A DNA stretch of 64,000 nt. Source: Bartonella sp. ML70XJBT.G. Lineage in GTDB: Bacteria; Pseudomonadota; Alphaproteobacteria; Rhizobiales; Rhizobiaceae. A program made the translations under genes and the position numbers. The stretch is from NCBI RefSeq assembly GCF_028618575.1, contig NZ_JAQITA010000009.1, positions 33,672-97,671 on the forward strand, read 5' to 3'. This document shows, in pieces, positions 38,717 through 48,794 of this stretch (its first letter is position 1; every line of letters begins with the position of its first letter). The notes beneath the pieces were generated by a model that saw nothing but the letters and a program-made list of their open reading frames with translations, searched no databases and was not told the DNA's origin.

Positions 38717-41700
38717 TTATTGAATGCGACCACTCGCATGAGCAAGCATAGTATAGACTTTTCCAGTATCTGATATCAGGTATTTACGAATCGCATCGGA
38801 AGAACCAGAACCCTGCGAGATATCACGTAATAGTTTTTCAAAATCTACAATATATTGATTCACGGAATGTTTAAAATTAACATCACTCATATGTTTTTTC
38901 TTGATCATTTCAAATATCTTTTTTCCATTTGAAGTATAAAGACGTTCTGTAACGATATTTTTTTGTCCACGGCGATAGTGATCCCATAGCTCAACAACAG
39001 CATTATGGTTCATGGCTTGTACTATACCCCCTGCTAAAGAACTAAGAGACTCATTTGCAGAGCGCGTTTTGGTTTGTACCGGTGCAAAAACGGTATCATC
39101 GGGCACCTCATCATACCAAGTTTCTTCACGTGAAGCTCTTTCTAAGAGATTCGATACCCATTTATTTTGCCGCTTTTTATTGTGATTTTGTTGCAAATCA
39201 GGTTTAGGCGGCACTATCTTTTTAACCACTTCAGAAGAAATACTCTCACTCCTCTTAAGTGTTGATGATGAAGGAAGCGCTGACATTATCGGTTCATTGG
39301 CATTCTTTTGATTATTCTTTTGTATAACGTTTACAAGGTCTTTTAATGCTGTAATTTGTTCATTCAGAGCTGTGCGAATTGTTTGTGTTGTTTCTTTTGT
39401 TTTTTCTGGAAGCCTTTGAACATTTTCATTAAGATCATTATTAATTTTTGAAAGTTCTAAACGAACGTCATCAGCGGAGCGACGTATATCTTTTGCTGCT
39501 CCTGAAAAACGTACTGAAGCTTCATTAATAAGTTGATTCAGTGATTGTTGGAGTGAATGGGTGGAGTGACGCGCATTTTTATCCGTGCGTTCTAATGCTA
39601 AGTTGAGAACGTTTTCATAATGTACAATCAATTGATTAATTTCATTTGATTTTGCAACAAGTGCATTGCTTAACGCAGAGAGCATGTTGTGTTTTTCTTC
39701 AAGGGTTGCACCAAGTGAATTTTCAGACTGCTCGAGAACATGAATAGTTTCAGAAAGTGTTTTAGCATGTTCTCCAAAACGATTTGTTATATGATTAATC
39801 TGCTCAAATGTATTTTGTGAAAGTCCTTGCAGAATCTCAACATTGTTATGGAGCGCTTGATTTGAGGCTGATAATTGTTCTGCCACTTGGTTCGTATTGC
39901 GGAAAAAATGATTGGCAGCCTCATTGAATTGACCATCAATATTTTGAACTGTTGATAATAAAACATTATTATTTTCGTGGAAGCTATCAATTGATTGATT
40001 TAATTGTGCAACGATCGATGAGACATTCGTGACAAGATCATCCTTCAGAGCAGTTACTGTTTGAAGTGTTTCAGAGTTGGTTTGTGCCAAGCTATTCACT
40101 AAAGACTCATTGTATGCATAAATCCTTTGTTCAGCATCTTGTGTTGAAAGGGAGAGCTGTTCACTAAGATGCTGTGTTAAACAACCAATTGATTCCGTTG
40201 TATTCTGCGCTGCTTGATTTAAATGGCTTGTCAGTTCTGTAATTTTTCCAACGTGTTCTGAAATTTGAGTCGCTGTTTGATTCTTTGCTTCTTCCAAACG
40301 ATCACTTACATCAGAAAGTTGATATCCTAAATTATTTTTTAGATTCTGCATGGAGTGATGCAGAACATTGCAGCGCTCATTGAGGACTTGTTCAATTTCT
40401 GTTGTTGAAGTGTGAATGGTTTCATTCAACAATGCCTGTGCATTATGACTGGCCGTTGTAAAGGCTTCAATTGTATGAGCTGTTTGCTCAGAGAGAACGG
40501 ATAAAACTTTTTCACTGGTATCATAAACTGTTTGTTTAACGTTTGATACAATGCGGTTGCCAGACTCTGAGAGAATATTTTCTGCTTTTGTGGTAACATT
40601 CTCTACCGATGAAAGTATCTGTTCACTTGTAGAAGAAAGAATATCGGAGGCTTCTACCACTTTATCACGCAAGCTATTTGCAACCGTGTTAACGGAATCT
40701 TCCAATGTACTCCGTATATTATCAACACTTGTTTCGAGAGCTTGTTGAATTGCTTGACTTTGTTCATTATTAAGAATCATAGATGTTTGCAATGAATCAG
40801 AGCGCTTTTCAAGGACAGATGTTTGCATCTCTATAGTTTCACATATCTGTCCAAGCTTTTCTGAAAAAGCTTCTTCTAGGTTGGTTGCACGCTCAAAGAT
40901 TTGGCGAGTATGATTTTCCAAACTCTCGTCCAAGGTTTCTATACGTGTTTCAAGGGCTTCAAAGAATGTTCCGTTAGATTGAGAGAGAGTATTCTTTAGA
41001 ATTTCAGCATGTCCTTCGAGATTTCTGATATGCCCTTGAACCGTTTCGGTAATGTTTCGATTATTCGCTGCAATTGCATCTTCAACGAGGCCTATTTGCT
41101 GTTTTAACGCGGCATCAACATGTATGTCACTTTTAGCAATGAGATTATGAATCGTTTCCATCCGTTGTTCAAGTATACGTGTTTGATCTGCAAGAACTTC
41201 GTTAAGAGAAAAACTATTAATCGCCAAAGAATCACGAAGCGCATCGGCGCGTATATCAATATTTCTAGCTTGTGCTTCTAAAGCATCTTTCGTTGTATTG
41301 CAGCTTTGTGCAATAACTTTTTGTAGTTTTTCTGTACATTGAACGATATTTGCAACATGATTTTCTGCTTGATGATCAACAATTTGAACATTATCAATCA
41401 AAATCTTTTCAAGACTTGAAGTATTTTGTGCTAAGGCATCAATTTGAATTCTTAATGTATCGGCAATTTTATTCTTTTCATTGTCGAGCATGTTTGCCAT
41501 GAGGGATCTTTGATCAGAAAGTTGCAATTTGAAGTCTTGCGAACATTCTTGTATGATATCAATAATAGCATTATCGATATGTTGAACTTCTTCTTTTAGT
41601 TTCTCTTTGCTTTTGTCGATTGCAGAAAGAATAGTTTCTTGGCCATTTGTAAAGGCGTCGGTGATATCAGCTGTTCTTTCTTGAAGATTTGCATTAATTT

Positions 41701-43279
41701 GCAAGACATGTGATTCCAAGAAATGACCAAGTTTTTCAGCATTCTCTTCTAGATCTTGACTGCGCGCTATGAAGGATTCAATGATGGAATTGCTGTGCTC
41801 TTTAAGAGAAAGATCAACATTTGCTAAACGGTTTTCAAAAGCTTCAATCGCTTCTGAAGTTACGTTATCAAATTTAGCAGAGAGTTTGTATGCTTTCTCA
41901 TCGAGCTGTATAACTTTGTCATCAAAATTTTGTAGAAACTGATTATTGCGATTAATAATCGATTCATCTAGTGCTTTAAATTTTTCATCAACACTGTGGA
42001 GAGTTTGCTCTGTTGCTGCTTGTATATGCGTTGCCATTTTAGCAATATGCATTTCAGCTTTAGCAGAAGTTTCATGGAAAGTTTTCTCTATCTGTTTTTC
42101 ATTATTATCAAAACGTTTTGAGAAGCTCTCAAAATTTTTCCCTAATTCGTGAAAAAATTCCGTGTTTTTTTGCTGGATTTGTGTTGTAGTTTTATTAAAT
42201 TTTTCAACGAGTTGATTTGTTACGCCATCACCGGCATGGGAAAGTTTTTCAACAAGATCTTCTCCTTGTTTTTGTAAAGTCTGGGAAAGAGTTTGCACAA
42301 GCTTTTCAACATTGGTTACAATCTTAGAAGTAACCAAGCCAAATTCATCATTCAGTTGCTCTTGTGTTCCTTTAATTGTTGACTGAACTCGATCAGCATG
42401 ATTCAAGATGGCTATACGTTCATTGCTCAATTCTCTTATAAGAGTATGAATGCGGGACTCATTTTCAGCATAAGCTTGTTCTAGATTATGAACTTCTCCT
42501 TGTATAATCGCTTCAAGCTCAACAGCACGCCCAAGGGTACGTTCAATCCCTTCGTTCATAGCCGCAACTTCTTCACGAATGGTCTGCCCTATAGCAAGAG
42601 CTTGTTTTTCAGAAATATGCTGTGGTTCACTAAGACGTTGTGCAGCATTGGTCATGAGAAGAGCAATATTATGCAATTCATTCGAGCGTTTTGTTAATTG
42701 AGCAAATCCCCAAGAGATAAGAATAGGAATCACTGTTCCAGCGGCTACAGCTAGTCCCGTCGAGGATGTAACAAAAGTAGTAATATTCGATAAAGAATTG
42801 AGTCCAGCAGGAGCTAGCTTATGAGCAATAATAGCACCTCCTGTTGCCCATAAAGCACTGAGTGCTGTTGTAGACCAATAGATTCGAGAGGTAGAACGCT
42901 GCTTTAATAATCCATAATTTAAAGGCGTTGTAATATCATCATTAGCAGGAAAAAGTTGTGTGGATAATAATCTGTTATGAACAGTCCCACCTGAAAGTTC
43001 AGATCCAGCTTTGGAAGCAAAAAGCTGTTCAACAACGGATTCATCAATAACAGCACTATCATGAATATTGGAGATAAGAGTCGAAGTACCATTTTCAGCG
43101 AAAACTTCTTCTTCTGCCATCGCAATCTTTTGAATGAGCTCATCTACACTAATAACATTATCAGAATTATTGGGTGATATTGTTTCAATCTCTGCATTAA
43201 CAAAATCAAAATTCATAGCTTTTGAGAGAGCTTCTTCAACTTCAATTTCAAATGTTTGTAACTTGGTTCTGCGTGCCAT
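38717..43279 (-). CDS. giant coiled-coil membrane protein, probable Growth Pole Ring (GPR) homologue
   Basis: A 1520-residue protein. Residues 1-130 are acidic and polar, followed by two hydrophobic helices (about 133-153 and 174-195). More than a thousand residues of apolipoprotein-like amphipathic helix and coiled coil then show a loose repeat of about 37 residues rich in N, Q and E (patterns such as LEQRMETIHNLI and LEGHAEILKNTL). The C-terminus is a conserved globular cap (SDTGKVYTMLAHASGRIQ). This layout and end match large proteins of the Rhizobiales, including Agrobacterium GPR (about 2,100 residues), which forms a ring at the growing pole. The name is from recall of the family; this copy is shorter. 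It diverges from hfq. Confidence 0.65.
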   Translation of the reverse strand: MARRTKLQTFEIEVEEALSKAMNFDFVNAEIETISPNNSDNVISVDELIQKIAMAEEEVFAENGTSTLISNIHDSAVIDESVVEQLFASKAGSELSGGTVHNRLLSTQLFPANDDITTPLNYGLLKQRSTSRIYWSTTALSALWATGGAIIAHKLAPAGLNSLSNITTFVTSSTGLAVAAGTVIPILISWGFAQLTKRSNELHNIALLMTNAAQRLSEPQHISEKQALAIGQTIREEVAAMNEGIERTLGRAVELEAIIQGEVHNLEQAYAENESRIHTLIRELSNERIAILNHADRVQSTIKGTQEQLNDEFGLVTSKIVTNVEKLVQTLSQTLQKQGEDLVEKLSHAGDGVTNQLVEKFNKTTTQIQQKNTEFFHELGKNFESFSKRFDNNEKQIEKTFHETSAKAEMHIAKMATHIQAATEQTLHSVDEKFKALDESIINRNNQFLQNFDDKVIQLDEKAYKLSAKFDNVTSEAIEAFENRLANVDLSLKEHSNSIIESFIARSQDLEENAEKLGHFLESHVLQINANLQERTADITDAFTNGQETILSAIDKSKEKLKEEVQHIDNAIIDIIQECSQDFKLQLSDQRSLMANMLDNEKNKIADTLRIQIDALAQNTSSLEKILIDNVQIVDHQAENHVANIVQCTEKLQKVIAQSCNTTKDALEAQARNIDIRADALRDSLAINSFSLNEVLADQTRILEQRMETIHNLIAKSDIHVDAALKQQIGLVEDAIAANNRNITETVQGHIRNLEGHAEILKNTLSQSNGTFFEALETRIETLDESLENHTRQIFERATNLEEAFSEKLGQICETIEMQTSVLEKRSDSLQTSMILNNEQSQAIQQALETSVDNIRSTLEDSVNTVANSLRDKVVEASDILSSTSEQILSSVENVTTKAENILSESGNRIVSNVKQTVYDTSEKVLSVLSEQTAHTIEAFTTASHNAQALLNETIHTSTTEIEQVLNERCNVLHHSMQNLKNNLGYQLSDVSDRLEEAKNQTATQISEHVGKITELTSHLNQAAQNTTESIGCLTQHLSEQLSLSTQDAEQRIYAYNESLVNSLAQTNSETLQTVTALKDDLVTNVSSIVAQLNQSIDSFHENNNVLLSTVQNIDGQFNEAANHFFRNTNQVAEQLSASNQALHNNVEILQGLSQNTFEQINHITNRFGEHAKTLSETIHVLEQSENSLGATLEEKHNMLSALSNALVAKSNEINQLIVHYENVLNLALERTDKNARHSTHSLQQSLNQLINEASVRFSGAAKDIRRSADDVRLELSKINNDLNENVQRLPEKTKETTQTIRTALNEQITALKDLVNVIQKNNQKNANEPIMSALPSSSTLKRSESISSEVVKKIVPPKPDLQQNHNKKRQNKWVSNLLERASREETWYDEVPDDTVFAPVQTKTRSANESLSSLAGGIVQAMNHNAVVELWDHYRRGQKNIVTERLYTSNGKKIFEMIKKKHMSDVNFKHSVNQYIVDFEKLLRDISQGSGSSDAIRKYLISDTGKVYTMLAHASGRIQ

Positions 43280-44003
43280 ACTCGCCTCGTACTCTTACAG
43301 ACTGGAAAAGGATACCTCCTTCTTCAGATATTCCGACATACTAACTGTTAATTATTTAGAAAGGAATACGCTCCAAGAAAATTTTTGAAAACTTATCAAG
43401 ATTAAAGTTAATGCAGTGCATTAACTTGTTCAAAAATATTACAAATCTCAATAAAAACAACATATTATTTGATTTTTAAAAAATCAAAACATTGTTTACA
43501 ACTTTTAATTTATAAGTAAAACTATAAGCCTATTACATTTAGTTTAAGGGCAATCTGATGACAAGTGATACACAATGTTTTTTTTAAATTGCGATGTAGG
43601 AACAGGTTTGCGGTGTGCAGCCTATTTTTTCTCGTGATAAATTAACGAATCATGTTACTATTACACTTGTTTTTACTATTCTAAGGAATTCTTCTCTTTG
43701 TTTAAAATGCATAGAGTGTTCTAATATGGTATGCATGGGTGTTTGAGCGCGCAAAATGGAAAGTTGTTTTTGACTGAAATTCGTAAAAGGTAAACATGAA
43801 GAAATTTTCTTGATGACAGGTTTTCTAGATTATGCCACTCTTCATCTTTAAGAGTGTTATTTTTTCGGTGAAAAAGTGGTTTTTTTTCGTTATTAAGTTG
43901 TCTTTTGCTGATTTTTGAAGCTCCTACGTTGACAATTGTGTATTTTTCAGTCGATATGCGTGCACGGATATTCTATGCAATTGGTGATAAAGGTGTAAGA
44001 ATA
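43280..44003. other. divergent intergenic region upstream of hfq, with an orphan terminator
   Basis: About 720 bp between the giant coiled-coil gene and hfq. It includes a good intrinsic terminator at 43836-43866 on the plus strand that follows no gene, so a short untranslated transcript is possible upstream of it. An in-frame 33-codon extension of hfq has no ribosome binding site. Confidence 0.5.
43836..43866 (+). terminator. orphan intrinsic terminator upstream of hfq
   Basis: CACTCTT (43836-43842) and AAGAGTG (43850-43856) form a 7-bp stem around CATCTTT, followed by TTATTTTTT. No protein gene precedes it on this strand, so it could end a small RNA or act as an attenuator for hfq, 138 bp downstream. 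Confidence 0.65.
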
Positions 44004-44243
44004 ATGGCAGAACGATCACAACACCTGCAAGATGTATTTTTAAATACGGTGCGCAAGCAAAAAATTTCGCTTACAATTTTTCTTGTCAATGGCGTTAAAT
44101 TAACGGGTATTGTAACTTCGTTTGATAGTTTTTGTGTTCTTCTACGTCGTGATGGGCATGCGCAATTGGTCTATAAGCATGCTATTTCTACGATTATGCC
44201 CGGACAATCTGTGCAGATGTTTGAAGGAGAAAATTCTGAATAA
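44004..44243 (+). CDS. hfq: RNA chaperone Hfq
   Basis: Hfq forms a hexameric ring that helps small RNAs pair with mRNAs. The 79-residue product starts at the ATG at 44004 (AAGGTG eight bases upstream) and contains the Sm1 motif [34 protein letters not shown] region split over the N-terminus, and the Sm2 YKHAIST motif followed by a short acidic tail. hflX follows 55 bp downstream, the common alphaproteobacterial hfq-hflX order. Confidence 0.97.
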   Translation: MAERSQHLQDVFLNTVRKQKISLTIFLVNGVKLTGIVTSFDSFCVLLRRDGHAQLVYKHAISTIMPGQSVQMFEGENSE

Positions 44244-44298
44244 ACAAGTCATGTCACTTAAAAATCTCTTATACCATGTTTAAAATGCTTGAATTGCC

Positions 44299-45642
44299 AT
44301 GATAAATGAAAATAAGAGATTTGGGGGATTTCCTTCGCGAATTGAAAAACAAGTGCGCGCTGTTGTTTTGGTACCAATTTGCCAAGACAATAAAAGTGAA
44401 AATATCGCAAGGGGATGTTCAGTATCTTCTCGGCTTAAGGAGGCCTTAGGGCTCGCGCGTGCTATAAGGTTGGACGTTGTTTATCATGAGACGGTTAATA
44501 TTGTTACACTTCGTCCAGCAACTTTGTTTGGAAAGGGTAAAGTAGAGGCACTTGCCCAATATATAAGTGAATATTCTATTGAACTTGCGATTGTAGATTA
44601 TCCTTTAACGCCGGTGCAGCAGCGTAATTTGGAAAAATTATGGCATTGTAAAGTTATTGATAGAACAGCTCTCATTCTTGAAATTTTTGGAGAGCGTGCG
44701 CGGACAAAAGAAGGGGTTCTACAAGTTGAATTAGCGCATTTATCTTATCAAAAAAGCAGACTTGTACGTAGTTGGACACACTTGGAAAGGCAACGTGGTG
44801 GCCGTGGTTTTTTAGGGGGGCCTGGTGAGACGCAAATTGAAGAAGACAGGCGTCTTTTGCAAGAGAAAATTGTTCGGATCCGTCGCGAGTTAGAAACAGT
44901 TATGAAAACACGTGCTCTTCATAGAGCTAAAAGAAAAAAAACACCCCATCCTGTTGTTGCTTTAGTGGGATATACCAATACAGGAAAATCAACACTTTTT
45001 AATCATTTAAGTGGTGCAGACGTCTTGGCAAAGAATATGTTGTTTGCAACGTTGGATCCTACTTTGCGCAAAGTTATTCTTCCCCATGGACAAACTATTC
45101 TTTTGTCTGATACGGTAGGCTTTATTTCTCACTTACCAACGCATTTGATTGCAGCTTTTAAAGCAACCCTTGAAGAAGTGGTTGAAGCTGATCTCATTCT
45201 TCATGTGAGAGATATGTCTGATTTTGATCATCGTGTGCATGCTCAGGATGTTTTGGGGGTACTTTCAAGTCTTGGTATTGATATTGATGATACCGAACGT
45301 ATCATAGAGGTTTGGAACAAAATTGATCTATTGGATGAGCAAGCATTAAATGTCTTGCAAACAAATGCAAAAACACGATTAAATCCTGCGGTAATGGTAT
45401 CAGCGCTCATGAACGATGGATTGGATCAATTATTGATAGCAATTGAAAAGCGGATTTTTGGAGAAATGCAAAAGGTTGAATGTCTTTTAAGACCTCATCA
45501 AATGTCGCTTATTGATTGGTTTTATGAAAACTCTGGTGAGATTATGCAAGAAGGACATGATGATGGTTCTGTTACCATTAGAGCCGTACTTACCTGTGAA
45601 GCAAAAAAACGCTTGGATTATATCAAACAAAATCTAAACTGA
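44299..45642 (+). CDS. hflX: ribosome-associated GTPase HflX
   Basis: HflX is a conserved GTPase that splits or rescues ribosomes under stress. The 447-residue product has the N-terminal HflX domain (LFGKGKVEAL and the glycine-rich GGRGFLGGPGETQIE) and a G domain with G1 GYTNTGKSTLF, G3 DTVGF and G4 NKID. It lies downstream of hfq on the same strand and probably shares its transcript. Confidence 0.96.
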   Translation: MINENKRFGGFPSRIEKQVRAVVLVPICQDNKSENIARGCSVSSRLKEALGLARAIRLDVVYHETVNIVTLRPATLFGKGKVEALAQYISEYSIELAIVDYPLTPVQQRNLEKLWHCKVIDRTALILEIFGERARTKEGVLQVELAHLSYQKSRLVRSWTHLERQRGGRGFLGGPGETQIEEDRRLLQEKIVRIRRELETVMKTRALHRAKRKKTPHPVVALVGYTNTGKSTLFNHLSGADVLAKNMLFATLDPTLRKVILPHGQTILLSDTVGFISHLPTHLIAAFKATLEEVVEADLILHVRDMSDFDHRVHAQDVLGVLSSLGIDIDDTERIIEVWNKIDLLDEQALNVLQTNAKTRLNPAVMVSALMNDGLDQLLIAIEKRIFGEMQKVECLLRPHQMSLIDWFYENSGEIMQEGHDDGSVTIRAVLTCEAKKRLDYIKQNLN

Positions 45643-45784
45643 AGTTTTTGTAAGATATTCTTGAATATTTTTTCTTAAATTTTACAGTTGTCTCATAGCA
45701 AAATAATATGACTTCAAGTTAAGAGGATAGTTACTACTTTCTCTTAAATAAAAGTCATGAAGTATTTTGCTGGTTGAAAGAAAG

Positions 45785-47560
45785 ATGATTCTTAAGTGCG
45801 ATAGAAAACTGTTGGTCCGCACAGTATTGCAAAACATTTTGGTTGTTTTGTTGTTAGCAGTGCTCTGTACATTTTTGATTTGGATGTATTATTTTATTCA
45901 GCCACGGATTTATCGGGCAACCTTAACATTTTCAGTATCGGATTCTATTGGGAAGCCTTTGCCAATTGATAAACAAAATAATGTTATCGCTTTTCTTCTT
46001 TCACAGCCCATAGTTTTAAACGATTCACGCTTACAGAGTCTTTCTTTAGGGAGTTCTCAGAAGAAAGATTTTCGTGAAAATATCCGTTTGTTGCGCAATG
46101 GTAATTGCTTTGATCTTATTTTTGAAGCAGAAACTCTTGAAGCTGCTCAACACGGATTAGAGATTTGGTTTTCGGCATTTTCAAAAGCAATTATACAACA
46201 GCAAAAAAAAATATTGTTAAGAGAACAGCAAACTGCTCAACACTATGATAAGACTAAGATTTTCGACATAATGCATGGATTTCGTTCTTCTGTTGATTCT
46301 TTCATTTATCACAATATAAAACAAACAGAGCTTCATGATCTTTCTGTACAATTAACGGAAGCGACTTTAAAGCGTATTCATTTAACGAGTGTGAATTCTA
46401 CTATTAATATGGCGCGCGAGAAAGGACAATCTTTATTGTCTTTATCGTTTATTGCAGGCAATTCAATGATTTCTGCATTGGAAACTAAGCGTGATCTTTT
46501 GGAAACGCAAAGAGCGCATATGGTTGTACAATTAGGCTGGACACATCCTCAAATAAAAGCAATGACTGCTGAATTAGAGGCGGTTTCTCAGCAATTAGAA
46601 AATAAAATTTTGCAAATTGTTCACCAGTTTCACTCCGATGAGATTCTGGCAACAGAATTCGAAAAACAACTTAAAAAAAGGATGAGTTTTTTTGTAAAAG
46701 ATCAATCCCAGTCTTTGAATCAAATGTTTAACGAGCTCGAAAATAAAATAAGAGCTGTGGTAGATGCGCAAAACAAAGAGATGAATAAGGATTCTTCTCT
46801 TTTGCACAACACAAAGATTCATGTCGTTGTACCAACAACGTTAACAGCAATTCCTTTTATGGATGTTTATGGAAAGAATGTTATTATCAGTGTCTTTACG
46901 AGTTTGATCACTCTTTTGGGAGGAGCATTGTTGTTTCGTCAATGTTCTGCAACAAGGAAAGATAAACTAAGAGAAAATGATTTTAAAAGTGGTGAGAGCG
47001 CTTTTGTATCTGAAAAAATAGAAAATCTTGAATCTTTTGTTACAATAGAAGGATTATCCGATTTTTTGAAGCGTTGCACTTCGGTGATCATTTCAATTAT
47101 TGGGCCAGAAGCTGCACGAACAGCAGCAAAGCTCTCTCTTCATCTCATCAAAGAGGGCAAAACCATTCTGTTGGTTGATGTTTCTGGTCAACAAATAGAG
47201 AAAGTCATTGGTCCACATAGAGGATTGACCGATATTTTAACAGGAAATGCTCAGTTGCAGGATGTTATTTATCGTGATTATGACACGGGCATTGATATTC
47301 TTCCACAAGGGTTAACGAGTGCTGTGTCTGCACAAGATTTTTTAGATGGTATTCCGAATCTCTTACAAGAATTTAAAAAGAATTATGATTTTATTATTTT
47401 AGAGATGGAGAGTGAACCTCAATATGGAGTTGAACAATTTGCGAGGCTATCAGACTATTATATCTGTAGTATTGCTCTTCATGAACAAGATTGGATACGA
47501 AAAATGGTGCGTCAGTTTCCAAAGACTCTTTATCGTGTGGTGGACTCATATCTCTCATAG
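45785..47560 (+). CDS. Wzc/ExoP-like polysaccharide chain-length protein with degenerate P-loop
   Basis: About 591 residues. It has an N-terminal membrane helix (about 20-40), a periplasmic Wzz-like region with coiled coil, a second membrane helix near residue 380, and a cytoplasmic domain resembling BY-kinases of the Wzc/ExoP type. The Walker A site, normally G-E-G-K-T-T, reads IIGPEAARTAAKL here, and the A' site reads ILLVDVSG. Flanking family motifs GLTDILTG, IDILPQG and YDFIILEMES remain. The tyrosine-rich tail is absent. It is probably not an active kinase, though it could still control chain length or assembly. No polysaccharide genes are adjacent. The ATG at 45785 is chosen over a TTG at 45767. 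Confidence 0.72.
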   Translation: MILKCDRKLLVRTVLQNILVVLLLAVLCTFLIWMYYFIQPRIYRATLTFSVSDSIGKPLPIDKQNNVIAFLLSQPIVLNDSRLQSLSLGSSQKKDFRENIRLLRNGNCFDLIFEAETLEAAQHGLEIWFSAFSKAIIQQQKKILLREQQTAQHYDKTKIFDIMHGFRSSVDSFIYHNIKQTELHDLSVQLTEATLKRIHLTSVNSTINMAREKGQSLLSLSFIAGNSMISALETKRDLLETQRAHMVVQLGWTHPQIKAMTAELEAVSQQLENKILQIVHQFHSDEILATEFEKQLKKRMSFFVKDQSQSLNQMFNELENKIRAVVDAQNKEMNKDSSLLHNTKIHVVVPTTLTAIPFMDVYGKNVIISVFTSLITLLGGALLFRQCSATRKDKLRENDFKSGESAFVSEKIENLESFVTIEGLSDFLKRCTSVIISIIGPEAARTAAKLSLHLIKEGKTILLVDVSGQQIEKVIGPHRGLTDILTGNAQLQDVIYRDYDTGIDILPQGLTSAVSAQDFLDGIPNLLQEFKKNYDFIILEMESEPQYGVEQFARLSDYYICSIALHEQDWIRKMVRQFPKTLYRVVDSYLS

Positions 47561-47697
47561 AATAATATGAATTGCATGTTATTGTGCTACCCTTGTTTTA
47601 TACTAAAGTTGTAGTACATAATTTAAAAGAGTTAAGATTTGTCATGTTTAAGTTGTAAAATGAATTGGGATTGGAGAGAGGCGTGGGGCAATCAGAG

Positions 47698-48774
47698 ATG
47701 ACCATAAAGAGTTTTAATGACAGCGTTTTGACACCATTGCAGAAAAAAAATAGAACACAAATTCGCCTGTGGCTTTATTCTATTTTATTACTTTGTTTGG
47801 CAATTGTTTTAGTGGGGGGGGCTACCCGCTTAACGGGATCAGGGTTGTCGATAACTGAGTGGAAGCCAATTCATGGAGTCATTCCACCTATTGGTGAGGA
47901 GCAATGGCAAGAAGAGTTTTTAAAATATCAACAGATAGCGCAATATAAGCTGCTTAATCGTGATATGACGTTAAATGCATTTAAGGTGATTTTCTGGTGG
48001 GAATGGGCACATCGCGTTTTAGGGCGTCTTGTTGGACTTGTTGCTTTATTCGGTTTAATTTGGTTTTGGGCGACCAAGCGTATTGAAAAAAATATCTTAC
48101 TTCAACTTACCATTGTTCCCATTCTTATTGCATTTCAAGGATTCATTGGTTGGTGGATGGTTGCTTCAGGTATTGGCCAAAGTAATTTGACCAGCGTGAG
48201 CCAATATCGTTTGGCATTTCATCTTATAACAGCTTGTTTTGTTATTATTTTTGTTACTTATTTATCACGAGGGCTCGCAGAATATTCAGAAAAACCAGCT
48301 GGTCAAAAGATACAATATTTTGCAGGGTGGCTTGTTGTTTTTATTTTGATCGAAATTTATTTGGGGGCTTTGGTTGCAGGACTCCATGCTGGAAAAGTTT
48401 ATAATACGTGGCCCCTTATGGATGCTCAGATTATTCCTGATGGATTGTTGCAACATACTCCTGTTTGGCGCAATTTTTTCGAAAATCCCTTAACAGTTCA
48501 ATTTGTCCATCGTTTTTTTGCTTATTTCTTATTTGTTGCAGCGGTTATTCATGCTCTCTATCTGCGAAAAAGTGTGCCAAATTCAACACATTCTCGTCGT
48601 GCATTTTTTGTATGTATTATGATTGTTATTCAAGCATTTTTGGGTATTTTGACCTTGCTCCATGAAGTGCCCATAAGCTTAGGGCTTATCCACCAAAGTG
48701 TTGCGTTAGCAGTTTTGTGTTTTTCAGTTGCCCATTGGCGCGCAACAAAAGGAGCGTATCGCGCTGTTGAATAA
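47698..48774 (+). CDS. ctaA: heme A synthase
   Basis: CtaA (COX15) oxidises heme O to heme A for the aa3-type cytochrome oxidase, in the inner membrane. The product is about 358 residues with eight hydrophobic segments. It shows GGATRLTGSGLSITEWKP at the first helix and the four heme-ligand histidines in HRVLGRLVGL, HLITACFV, VHRFFAYF and IHQSVALAVL. The start is uncertain: the ATG at 47698 is chosen, but an upstream GTG (47683) preceded by GGAGAGAGG is possible. It converges closely on argC, with a hairpin over the shared end. Confidence 0.94.
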   Translation: MTIKSFNDSVLTPLQKKNRTQIRLWLYSILLLCLAIVLVGGATRLTGSGLSITEWKPIHGVIPPIGEEQWQEEFLKYQQIAQYKLLNRDMTLNAFKVIFWWEWAHRVLGRLVGLVALFGLIWFWATKRIEKNILLQLTIVPILIAFQGFIGWWMVASGIGQSNLTSVSQYRLAFHLITACFVIIFVTYLSRGLAEYSEKPAGQKIQYFAGWLVVFILIEIYLGALVAGLHAGKVYNTWPLMDAQIIPDGLLQHTPVWRNFFENPLTVQFVHRFFAYFLFVAAVIHALYLRKSVPNSTHSRRAFFVCIMIVIQAFLGILTLLHEVPISLGLIHQSVALAVLCFSVAHWRATKGAYRAVE

Positions 48775-48794
48775 AGCTATCTATCGAGAAAAGT

